Positions 1 to 6,481 of a DNA stretch of 6,629 bases are shown piece by piece. The position numbers were made by a program, and so were the translations under genes. Below the pieces are notes generated by a model, which was given only the letters and a program-made list of their open reading frames with translations, ran no database searches and was not told the DNA's origin. The first letter of the stretch is position 1. Each line of letters starts with the position of its first letter. This DNA comes from Candidatus Nanopelagicaceae bacterium (GTDB lineage Bacteria > Actinomycetota > Actinomycetes > Nanopelagicales > Nanopelagicaceae). Location of the stretch: positions 1-6,629 of the forward strand of contig CANLFL010000046.1 of NCBI GenBank assembly GCA_947489825.1. The letters are read 5' to 3'.

Positions 1-2
1 AA

Positions 3-878
3 TGGGAGAGATTCCATAAGGTAACTCGCACGAAAATTTATTTTGATCTTGCAATGAAGGATCAAATAGTCGAGAAGTGTCAGGTTATGGCTCCACGTTC
101 AGCATTCTTCACCCCGGATTGGTGTCGAAAACAAGCCGAGCAAGGCATTAAAGATTTCATCTATCAGGCGGCAGCGTATGAGAGTGAAGGAAGCTGGCGG
201 CCAATTTTGGCACCGAAGCTATCTGCTAATGCTTCTGTAACGCATTCTTATGTACTTCTAGAGCCTAGGTTTTTCTTGACGGATGGTTTTTTCCCAAGAA
301 TAGAACATGAGTGGTTTCACCAAATTCAGTTTGACCTATCTGGAAACCACTACATCCGAGAAAATCCGGTCTGGTTTATGGAAGGATCTGCTGAGTATTT
401 CGGACTTCTTGTGGCGGCAATGAATGACCCCCAATATTTCGTCCGCCATCGTTCGCAGGGTTGGTTCTCTGGTTATAGCGGTACCACAAAGGCTATGACA
501 AAAGATGACTTCTCAACTTGGATTTCGAAAAATACAGTTCCTCGTCTCTCTTACAACGACGGGTCGGATAATCTGCCAACCGATGGAACGCCTTACAAAT
601 TCGGTGCCGTCTTAACCGAATGGTTGGTGGGAAAAATCGGCTTCAAGGGTGTGGTGGAGCTGATGAGAGATATTGAAAGTCTTGGCTGGAAAAAATCTTT
701 TGAAAAGCATCTTGGAAAACCTCAGGAGGCATTCCTAGATGAAATGGCTGATTATCTTTACGCCGAATACCAAATCGCTCAGCAGAATAGTTCTTGGCTC
801 AACATGCCTAGATGCAAAAACCTTGACGCTACTCGCTTCCTACCTGAGCCCAATAAAGGGGTTTGCTTTTCGGGATAA
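3..878 (+). CDS. Gluzincin-type (HExxH) metallopeptidase-like protein, 5'-truncated by the window
   Basis: The frame is open from the left edge (codons run from position 3) to TAA at 876-878, so the gene begins upstream. The first in-frame ATG, at 54, has no Shine-Dalgarno sequence and is probably internal. Numbering from that Met, HEWFH (85-89) is an HExxH zinc site, and WFMEGSAEYFG (107-117) supplies a downstream glutamate, probably E110. This gives an HExxH-X20-E spacing like gluzincins of the peptidase MA clan, where E86 would be the general base and H85, H89 and E110 the zinc ligands. The C-terminal part (about 195-245) resembles the helical tail that follows such sites. Cysteines at 9, 24, 253 and 269 would suit disulfides if the protein is exported, but any signal peptide lies outside the window. 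Substrate is unknown. The fold call is reasonably firm; actual peptidase activity is inferred. Confidence 0.8.
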   Translation, partial: WERFHKVTRTKIYFDLAMKDQIVEKCQVMAPRSAFFTPDWCRKQAEQGIKDFIYQAAAYESEGSWRPILAPKLSANASVTHSYVLLEPRFFLTDGFFPRIEHEWFHQIQFDLSGNHYIRENPVWFMEGSAEYFGLLVAAMNDPQYFVRHRSQGWFSGYSGTTKAMTKDDFSTWISKNTVPRLSYNDGSDNLPTDGTPYKFGAVLTEWLVGKIGFKGVVELMRDIESLGWKKSFEKHLGKPQEAFLDEMADYLYAEYQIAQQNSSWLNMPRCKNLDATRFLPEPNKGVCFSG

Positions 879-932
879 CTACCTTTTTTCGAATTCAATA
901 GCAGCGGCCTCCGGATTTAGAATGCGCTGGGC

Positions 933-1718
933 TTACCAAGGAACGATCTGGTGATCTTCCCAAAGTACGCCCGTTGTTCGCTCAATTTTATTCTCACTCT
1001 GCAGATTAAAAGGTCTATCGAGCAACCAGAGCGCTGTCTCGGCACCTTCTTCTGCACTGCGAAGTGCATCTGGTCCACCCATATCTGTTCGCGAATGGTT
1101 AGGACAGATTGCGTCGACGAGTAATCCTCGCGCACCCATTCCAGTTTCATGTGCGAGGTTTCGTACCAGTGCATTTACACCGGCTTTACTAATTCGATAC
1201 GGTGCAAGTCCTCCCACATTTCCCGGACCAGACATTCTTCCAAGACATGCGGAGAAAATTACAACGCGACCTTCTCTGGCTTCTGCCATCGGTGGGACGA
1301 GTTCGTTAACAACCATAAATGTTGAATCTAAATTGATTGCCATAACACGGCGCCACTCTGCATCAGTTGTTCGCAAAGTCTTTGACATCTTCTCGCTCAT
1401 GACTGCATGTGCAATGACGAGTGCGGTCGGAGTAGCTATGGAACTTCTTACCTCTGCAAGTTGCTGGCGAGCGCGATCGAGCGCGATCGCTGTTGTTACC
1501 TCGAAATCGATTGCAAAGGTCGCGACTGAACATTGCGGAAATTCTGCAATTAACTTTTCGCGGGCTTGAGCTAAACCTTGCGGATCTTTTGCAATCAATG
1601 TGAGTTGATATCCCTGGGCTGCTAATCCAGCAGCTACTTCAAAACCGAGTCCTCTACTTCCACCTGTGACGATGGCTGTTGCTCCCGTGGGAATAGGGCT
1701 CGAGGATGGAGTGCTCAT
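933..1718 (-). CDS. SDR-family NAD(P)-dependent oxidoreductase
   Basis: This is a 261-residue Rossmann-fold protein of classical SDR length. Visible motifs are the TGGSRGLG nucleotide-binding loop (18-25), D71 at the usual adenine-contact position, N129 in the MAINLDSTF helix, and the YRISK active-site pair Y174/K178. The catalytic serine is probably S156 in IFSACLG, but it is 18 residues before Y174 rather than the usual 13 or so; S163 is an alternative. The conserved NNAG motif after strand 4 is replaced by IAHAV (102-106). A basic residue in the first loop (R22) hints at NADP(H), but this is weak evidence. The ATG at 1718 is preceded by GGGAGAG seven bases upstream. The gene is divergent from kgd; I recall SDR genes near kgd in other actinobacteria, but the substrate cannot be read from the sequence. 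Confidence 0.9.
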   Translation of the reverse strand: MSTPSSSPIPTGATAIVTGGSRGLGFEVAAGLAAQGYQLTLIAKDPQGLAQAREKLIAEFPQCSVATFAIDFEVTTAIALDRARQQLAEVRSSIATPTALVIAHAVMSEKMSKTLRTTDAEWRRVMAINLDSTFMVVNELVPPMAEAREGRVVIFSACLGRMSGPGNVGGLAPYRISKAGVNALVRNLAHETGMGARGLLVDAICPNHSRTDMGGPDALRSAEEGAETALWLLDRPFNLQSENKIERTTGVLWEDHQIVPW

Positions 1719-1725
1719 GCGGTAA

Positions 1726-1732
1726 CTCTCCC
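1726..1732 (-). promoter_or_regulatory. Ribosome binding site of the SDR gene
   Basis: On the minus strand the sequence GGGAGAG lies seven bases before the ATG at 1718. This supports that start over any internal Met. No clear minus-strand promoter could be assigned upstream of it. Confidence 0.6.
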
Positions 1733-1760
1733 AACGGTGGCAATTTCTCGCACTCTGAAA

Positions 1761-1883
1761 TTTCGGGGCCGGGGGCTGCTAAAGGCTATGTGGGCCGAGG
1801 CCATGGGCGGTTTGGGCGGCAACTGTGCGCTATCTCGCCCCTTCAAGGATTTATGGCCTCGGCTTGAGCCGATAGTCTTAGGC
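1761..1883. promoter_or_regulatory. GC-rich structured intergenic element between the SDR gene and kgd
   Basis: This stretch fills most of the gap between two divergent genes. Positions 1761-1880 are about 61% G+C, against roughly half in the kgd lines sampled, the reverse of the usual intergenic trend. A perfect 11-bp inverted repeat (GCCGAGGCCAT at 1794-1804, ATGGCCTCGGC at 1853-1863) can be extended by three G-U type pairs outward on the plus-strand RNA. Inside it, GGGCGG occurs twice (1805-1810, 1814-1819) and either copy can pair through GGGCG with CGCCC at 1836-1840. A second, competing hairpin, CGGC-TTGA-GCCG, lies at 1860-1871. It could be a 5' leader of kgd, a leader of the SDR mRNA on the other strand, or a small RNA. 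It matches no RNA family I recognise: no SRP, RNase P, tmRNA or tRNA signature was found. Confidence 0.45.
1873..1878 (+). promoter_or_regulatory. Possible -10 element for kgd
   Basis: TAGTCT fits the actinobacterial TANNNT -10 pattern and would start transcription near 1885, giving a leader of about 40 bases that includes the Shine-Dalgarno sequence. No good -35 hexamer stands at the right distance. The same hexamer occurs just before sodN. If the structured element is part of the kgd transcript, the real promoter must instead lie upstream of it. Weak call. Confidence 0.2.
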
Positions 1884-1911
1884 GTAGGACGAACCGTTTT
1901 CACTTATATAT

Positions 1912-1917
1912 AAGGAG
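1912..1917 (+). promoter_or_regulatory. kgd: Ribosome binding site of kgd
   Basis: AAGGAG stands seven bases before GTG at 1925. It fixes that GTG as the start codon even though no ATG is present. The A/T run TTATATATAA immediately before it is too close to act as the -10 of a message that keeps this ribosome site. Confidence 0.85.
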
Positions 1918-1924
1918 CGCGCCA

Positions 1925-4900
1925 GTGTCGGCTACGCAACCAGGTCAAGACTTCGGAGCAAATGATTGGCTCGTTGAAGAGATGTATGAGCGCTACCAGA
2001 GCGATCCATCTTCTGTCACAGCTGAGTGGATTGAATTCTTTAAAACATACTCACCAACAACACCAGGTTCAGTAACTCCAGCAACCACCACAGCACCTGC
2101 AGCTGGTGGACCAAAAGGTGGAACTCCGCCAGTTCCAAAGTCTGCACAAGTTAAGAGTTCTGTACCTGTTGCAAGTCAACCAGCAGCACCAGCTGTAGCC
2201 GCACAACCAGTTCCTCAAGCTGCACCAGATGTTGCCACACAACCAGTTGTAACTCAGCAACCAGCAAATCAACAAGTTGTAACCCCACCAGCTTCGGCAT
2301 CTGCTTTATATCGAACACCTGCGCAGGCTGTCGTACGACCAGCTCCAGTTTTGGCGACACCTGATGAAGCAACGATTGAACCTCTTCGCGGAGTTGCAGG
2401 TCGTGTAGTTGCCAGCATGGAAGGATCGCTGAGCGTTCCTACTGCAACATCAGTGCGAGCAATTCCTGCAAAACTTATGATTGATAACCGTACAGTTATT
2501 AACAACCACTTAAAGCGTGGGCGCGGTGGCAAGGTTTCATTCACTCACATCATCGCCTACGCAATGATTAAGGCGCTTCGCCAGATGCCTGAGATGAATG
2601 CATTCTTTACTGAGTTAGAAGGCAAGCCTGCAATCGGTCGACCAACACATATCAACCTTGGTATCGCTATTGATCTTGCAAAGCCAGATGGTTCACGTCA
2701 GCTCCTTGTTCCATCAATTAAGGGTTGTGAAGCACTTGATTTCGGCCAGTTCTGGGCTTCTTATGAATCAACTGTCGGTAAGGCGCGCGGAGGCACTCTC
2801 ACAATTGAAGATTTCGCAGGAACCACAGTCTCGCTCACAAACCCAGGAACAATCGGAACCGTTCACTCAGTTCCACGTCTTGTACAAGGCCAGGGCTTAA
2901 TTATTGGCGTTGGTGCGATGGATTATCCAGCGGAGTTCCAAGGCGCAAGCGAGGAAACAATTGCTCGCAATGCAATTAGCAAAGTTATTACGCTGACAAG
3001 TACGTACGATCACCGCATTATTCAAGGTGCAACCTCAGGTGATTTCTTGCGCCGCCTCCACGAACTTCTTCTCGGCGCAGATGATTTCTATGATGAGATA
3101 TTTACAGCGCTTCGTATTCCATACCAACCAATTCGTTGGTCTGTCGATTTTGATTTCTCACGCGATGAAGAGATCAACAAGACAGCTCGTGTACAACAAT
3201 TAATCCACGCATATCGAACTTATGGCCACTTGATGGCAGATGTTGATCCGCTGGAATATTTGCAGCGTTCACATCCAGATCTTGACGTTGTCACTCACGG
3301 ATTAACTCTCTGGGATCTTGATCGTGAATTTGCTACTGGTGGTTTTGGTGGTAAGAAGTTTATGAAGCTGCGCACCATTCTTGGAATCCTGCGTGACTCA
3401 TATTGCCGCTCTATTGGAATTGAATATATGTACATCAATGATCCAGCAGAGCGAAAGTGGATTCAAGAACATGTCGAGATCGGTTTCACAAAGCCAGATC
3501 GTGACGAACAACTCCGCATCTTGCGTACGCTCAATAGCGCAGAAGCATTTGAATCGTTCTTGCAGACTAAGTTTGTTGGCCAGAAGCGCTTCTCCCTCGA
3601 AGGAGGAGAATCCGTTATTCCATTGACCGATGTCATCATCTCTGCAGCTGCCGAAAGTGGTTTAGAGGAGGTCTGTATCGGAATGCCACACCGTGGACGT
3701 TTAAATATGTTGGCAAATATTGCTGGCAAGTCATACGGCCAGATCTTCCAGGAATTCCAAGGTCACTACGCCGAGAACGAAGTACATGGTTCCGGAGATG
3801 TGAAGTATCACTTGGGTACAGAAGGCGTATTCACTGCAGAATCTGGTGCAACAACAAAGATTTATCTCGCTGCAAACCCTTCACACTTAGAGGCTGTAAA
3901 CCCAGTCCTTGAAGGCATTGTTCGCGCTAAGCAAGATCTCCTGAACATCAAGGATGCATTCTCAGTTCTACCAATTCTTCTTCATGGAGATGCTTCATTT
4001 GCAGGACAGGGTGTAAACGCTGAAGTACTTCAGCTCTCACAACTTCGGGGATATCGCACAGGTGGAACGATCCACGTTGTAATCAATAACCAAGTTGGAT
4101 TTACAACTTCGCCACATGCCTCTCGCACATCTCACTATTCAACAGATATGGCGAAGATAATTTCGGCCCCTGTATTCCACGTGAACGGTGATGACCCAGA
4201 AGCATGTGTTCGCGTTGCTCGTATTGCATTTGAATATCGCCAAGCTTTCCATAAAGATGTTGTCATCGACATGGTCTGTTACCGTCGTCGCGGACATAAC
4301 GAAGGTGATGAGCCAAGCTTCACTCAGCCAATGATGTACAAACTTATTGATGCAAAGCGTTCGACTCGTACCCTTTATACAGAAGCACTCGTTGGTCGTG
4401 GCGACATTACACCGCAAGAGGCGGAAGAGATTGCAACCGATTACCAGAGCCAACTCGAGGCAGTCTTTGCATCAGTTAATAACCACGAACCTGAGCACGA
4501 TGAGAACTTCAAGGTTCCAGTTGCTCCCGCTGCAGAGGCAGTTGCTACAGCAATTACCGAAGCAGAAGCGCGAGAAATTGCCGCAACACAGGTTGCAGTT
4601 CCTGAAGGATTTAGCGTGCATCCAAAACTTCTTCCACAATTACAGAAGCGCGTAGAGATGCTCAACGATGGAACCATCGATTGGTCTATGGGTGAGCTCT
4701 TAGCGTTCGGTTCAATTCTTAAGGCGGGCCGGCCAATTCGCGTTGCTGGACAAGATTCACGACGTGGAACATTTAGCAACCGTCATGCAGTAGTTATTGA
4801 TAAAGAGAATGGGCAAGAGTGGACACCGCTTCGCTCACTGATTACAGATGAGAATCAATTCTTCGTTGTTGACTCACTTCTCTCCGAATATGCTGCGATG

Positions 4901-5704
4901 GGCTTTGAGTACGGATATTCAGTAATTCGCCCAGAGGCTCTTGTGATGTGGGAAGGCCAATTTGGTGACTTTGCCAATGGTGCTCAGACAATCATTGATG
5001 AGTTTGTTTCATCTGCTCTGCAGAAGTGGGGCGAGCGTTCTTCAGTCGTACTTCTACTTCCACATGGTTATGAAGGACAAGGACCAGATCACTCTTCTGC
5101 ACGTATCGAACGTTTCCTTCTACTCTGTGCTGAACAGAATATGACAGTGGCGCAACCATCTAGCCCAGCATCATATTTCCACTTGTTGCGCTGGCATATG
5201 GCCAACCCAACTCGACGCCCGATGGTTGTCTTTACTCCGAAGTCAATGCTTCGTCTCAAGGCAGCTGCATCATCACTTAGTGATTTCACATCCGGAACAT
5301 TCCATCCTGTAATTGCAGATGAGAAAGTTACGAATGCAACACGTGTGATCTTCTGTTCTGGAAAGATTTATCACGATTTGGTTGCAGAGCGTGATCGTCT
5401 CGGAGAGCACACCACCGCAATTGCACGCGTTGAACTTCTCTATCCACTTCCAATTGACCAGATGCAAGCAGTTGCTGCTGCGCATCCAAATGCAAATCTT
5501 CTCTGGGTACAAGATGAACCTGCAAACCAAGGTCCATGGTCATACATTGCACTTCGTACGTCAGAGGCGCACGGTGGTCACGGATTTGGATCTCGCACGC
5601 TGCGTCGAATTTCACGTCGCGCAACGGCTTCTCCTGCAACTGGTAACCACCATTTGCATGAGGAAGAGGCTAAAGCGTTGATGTATGAGGCATTCACTCG
5701 ATAG
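1925..5704 (+). CDS. kgd: Multifunctional 2-oxoglutarate decarboxylase / dehydrogenase E1 fused to E2-type succinyltransferase domain
   Basis: A 1259-residue fusion that decarboxylates 2-oxoglutarate with thiamine diphosphate and, in the family, serves as E1 plus E2 catalytic core of the actinobacterial 2-oxoglutarate dehydrogenase complex (cytosolic TCA cycle). Order: N-terminal E1o segment (about 8-42; FGANDWLVEEMYERY), a P/A/Q/V/T-rich linker (about 43-150), an E2 acyltransferase domain (about 155-400) ending at DHRIIQG (H363), then E1 (about 405-1259). E1 marks are GMPHRGR (586-592), HGDASF (687-692) with NNQVGF (721-726) forming the GD..NN thiamine diphosphate/Mg site, VNGDDPEA (753-760) and AQPSSPASYF (from 1076). 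No lipoyl domain is visible, as in known Kgd, so lipoyl groups must come from another E2. GTG start is chosen on the AAGGAG site; stop is TAG. In relatives FHA proteins (GarA/OdhI) inhibit this enzyme; nothing here shows that directly. Confidence 0.97.
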   Translation: MSATQPGQDFGANDWLVEEMYERYQSDPSSVTAEWIEFFKTYSPTTPGSVTPATTTAPAAGGPKGGTPPVPKSAQVKSSVPVASQPAAPAVAAQPVPQAAPDVATQPVVTQQPANQQVVTPPASASALYRTPAQAVVRPAPVLATPDEATIEPLRGVAGRVVASMEGSLSVPTATSVRAIPAKLMIDNRTVINNHLKRGRGGKVSFTHIIAYAMIKALRQMPEMNAFFTELEGKPAIGRPTHINLGIAIDLAKPDGSRQLLVPSIKGCEALDFGQFWASYESTVGKARGGTLTIEDFAGTTVSLTNPGTIGTVHSVPRLVQGQGLIIGVGAMDYPAEFQGASEETIARNAISKVITLTSTYDHRIIQGATSGDFLRRLHELLLGADDFYDEIFTALRIPYQPIRWSVDFDFSRDEEINKTARVQQLIHAYRTYGHLMADVDPLEYLQRSHPDLDVVTHGLTLWDLDREFATGGFGGKKFMKLRTILGILRDSYCRSIGIEYMYINDPAERKWIQEHVEIGFTKPDRDEQLRILRTLNSAEAFESFLQTKFVGQKRFSLEGGESVIPLTDVIISAAAESGLEEVCIGMPHRGRLNMLANIAGKSYGQIFQEFQGHYAENEVHGSGDVKYHLGTEGVFTAESGATTKIYLAANPSHLEAVNPVLEGIVRAKQDLLNIKDAFSVLPILLHGDASFAGQGVNAEVLQLSQLRGYRTGGTIHVVINNQVGFTTSPHASRTSHYSTDMAKIISAPVFHVNGDDPEACVRVARIAFEYRQAFHKDVVIDMVCYRRRGHNEGDEPSFTQPMMYKLIDAKRSTRTLYTEALVGRGDITPQEAEEIATDYQSQLEAVFASVNNHEPEHDENFKVPVAPAAEAVATAITEAEAREIAATQVAVPEGFSVHPKLLPQLQKRVEMLNDGTIDWSMGELLAFGSILKAGRPIRVAGQDSRRGTFSNRHAVVIDKENGQEWTPLRSLITDENQFFVVDSLLSEYAAMGFEYGYSVIRPEALVMWEGQFGDFANGAQTIIDEFVSSALQKWGERSSVVLLLPHGYEGQGPDHSSARIERFLLLCAEQNMTVAQPSSPASYFHLLRWHMANPTRRPMVVFTPKSMLRLKAAASSLSDFTSGTFHPVIADEKVTNATRVIFCSGKIYHDLVAERDRLGEHTTAIARVELLYPLPIDQMQAVAAAHPNANLLWVQDEPANQGPWSYIALRTSEAHGGHGFGSRTLRRISRRATASPATGNHHLHEEEAKALMYEAFTR

Positions 5705-5720
5705 TTGCCTGACGCGCTAA

Positions 5721-6065
5721 TTACTCGTCGCGCTTTGCTTTCTTTACTCTGAAGAGATGCTTAGCCTTCACCGCGTGAGGCGGCAACCATCCCCACGTTG
5801 TTGAATCAGTGCCCTTCGGATTTTCACTCTTGCACCAGATACCTTCAGCGGCAATCTGGACTATCCGTTTAATGTAGAAAACACCAGGTTGTTCATCGCG
5901 TTCGAGAATCACGATGTCATTAACTTTCAGACCCGAAGCCTTGGCTCCCTTGCGCGAAAACCATCGCACGTAGAGGACATCGCCTGGAATAAACACTGGG
6001 GCCATAGAAAGGCCATCTACTTTGACGGTGCTAAAAAGTCTCACGCGCGGTAGTCTGCCACACAT
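5721..6065 (-). CDS. sodX: Nickel-type superoxide dismutase maturation protease
   Basis: A small S24/S26 (signal-peptidase-like) protease, expected to cut the leader from SodN so that His1 and Cys2 can bind nickel. From ATG at 6065 it is 114 residues. VDGLSMAP (16-23) carries the nucleophile S20, followed by PGDVLYVRW (27-35). VFYIKRIV (62-69) carries the general-base lysine K66. SENPKGTDSTTWG (80-92) matches the GDNP..S.DSR.xG box of the family, with S in place of the first G. No membrane helix is visible, so it is probably cytosolic. Start is uncertain: GTG at 6044 gives a 107-residue protein beginning just before the first strand, and ATGs at 6074 and 6086 would run into sodN. None has a good ribosome site. 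The gene is divergent from sodN and convergent with kgd, 16 bp apart. Confidence 0.85.
   Translation of the reverse strand: MCGRLPRVRLFSTVKVDGLSMAPVFIPGDVLYVRWFSRKGAKASGLKVNDIVILERDEQPGVFYIKRIVQIAAEGIWCKSENPKGTDSTTWGWLPPHAVKAKHLFRVKKAKRDE
6051..6056 (+). promoter_or_regulatory. Possible -10 element of sodN (leaderless transcript)
   Basis: TAGTCT fits TANNNT and ends seven bases before the sodN ATG at 6064, the spacing expected for transcription beginning at the start codon. There is no Shine-Dalgarno sequence before sodN, which agrees with a leaderless message. A TTGACG at 6022-6027 looks like a -35 box but is 23 bases away, too far for a standard promoter. The element lies inside or at the edge of sodX, depending on the sodX start. 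Confidence 0.3.
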
Positions 6066-6459
6066 GAAAAACATTTTTAAGCCCACAATTACCGTCTACG
6101 CACACTGCGATCTTCCATGCGGCGTCTATGATCCAGCTCAAGCACGCATCGAAGCACTCTCTGTAAAAGCTTGCATGGAAAAATATGCAGCCAATACAGA
6201 TCCTGATTTCCGTTCACGCTCTGTAGCTATCAAAGAAGAGCGTTCACATGCAGTCAAAGAGCACCTCTGGGTTCTCTGGACTGATTACTTCAAGGCTCCA
6301 CACTTTGAGGCATACCCTCAGTTGCACTCACTCTTTAACGAGGCGACAAAGCTCGCAGGTGCAGCCGGCACAAAGGGAACTCAAGATGTGAAAGTTGCAG
6401 ATACATTGATCGCAAAGATCGATGAGATATCAGAGATTTTCTTCGCAACAAAGAAGTAA
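6064..6459 (+). CDS. sodN: Nickel-containing superoxide dismutase
   Basis: Converts superoxide to hydrogen peroxide and oxygen at a mononuclear nickel site. The 131-residue precursor has a 13-residue leader (MKNIFKPTITVYA) followed by the nickel hook HCDLPCGVYD. After cleavage the mature protein is 118 residues, with nickel ligands His1, Cys2 and Cys6 and active-site residues Asp3 and Tyr9. Glu17, Arg39 and Arg47 (mature numbering), which support the axial histidine in Streptomyces enzymes, are all present. The helical remainder (VLWTDYFKAPHFEAYPQLH) matches the family closely. The start at 6064 is preferred because the leader length matches Streptomyces SodN; an in-frame ATG at 6022 would add 14 residues within sodX. 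An extra cysteine at mature position 24 is unusual. The enzyme acts as a homohexamer in relatives; nickel-dependent control is likely, but no operator was recognised. Confidence 0.97.
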   Translation: MKNIFKPTITVYAHCDLPCGVYDPAQARIEALSVKACMEKYAANTDPDFRSRSVAIKEERSHAVKEHLWVLWTDYFKAPHFEAYPQLHSLFNEATKLAGAAGTKGTQDVKVADTLIAKIDEISEIFFATKK

Positions 6460-6465
6460 GACTTA

Positions 6466-6481
6466 AATTAATTAATTAATT
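6466..6481. repeat. (AATT)4 tetranucleotide tandem repeat
   Basis: Four perfect AATT units follow the sodN stop by six bases. The array is self-complementary. It also supplies the minus-strand TAA at 6472-6474 that would end the convergent edge frame. Four units could vary by slippage, but no function is evident. Confidence 0.7.

Noticed and set aside
849..889. Possible terminator after the peptidase gene (CCC-AATAAA-GGG and a T6 run at 884-889)
   Set aside because: The stem is only three pairs and is separated from the T-run by about 23 bases, so it does not form a convincing intrinsic terminator.
902..929. Inverted repeat CAGCG / CGCTG in the gap between the peptidase and SDR genes
   Set aside because: Five pairs around an 18-base loop with no T-run on either side. 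This is likely chance.
1469..1490. Tandem 10-bp repeat GAGCGCGATC x2 and a GCGATCGC octamer inside the SDR gene
   Set aside because: The copies lie in a normal coding stretch (IALDRAR) with no frame disruption. The octamer resembles the cyanobacterial HIP1 site, but one copy in an actinobacterial gene means nothing.
2069..2544. Several open minus-strand frames opposite the Kgd linker
   Set aside because: They arise from the repetitive Pro/Ala/Gln/Val codons of the linker, have biased Trp/Cys/Leu composition and no start signals.
4139..4779. Overlapping frames on both strands within kgd
   Set aside because: The Kgd frame is unbroken and matches its family throughout; these are shadow frames.
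5711..5745. GCGC-containing repeat and T-rich run after kgd as a terminator
   Set aside because: The GCGC arms are self-palindromic four-mers and the T-rich part encodes the lysine-rich tail of SodX on the other strand. The stem is too weak.
6022..6063. Upstream in-frame ATG of sodN at 6022
   Set aside because: It would double the leader beyond the roughly 14 residues of Streptomyces SodN and extend the overlap with sodX. It has no ribosome site.
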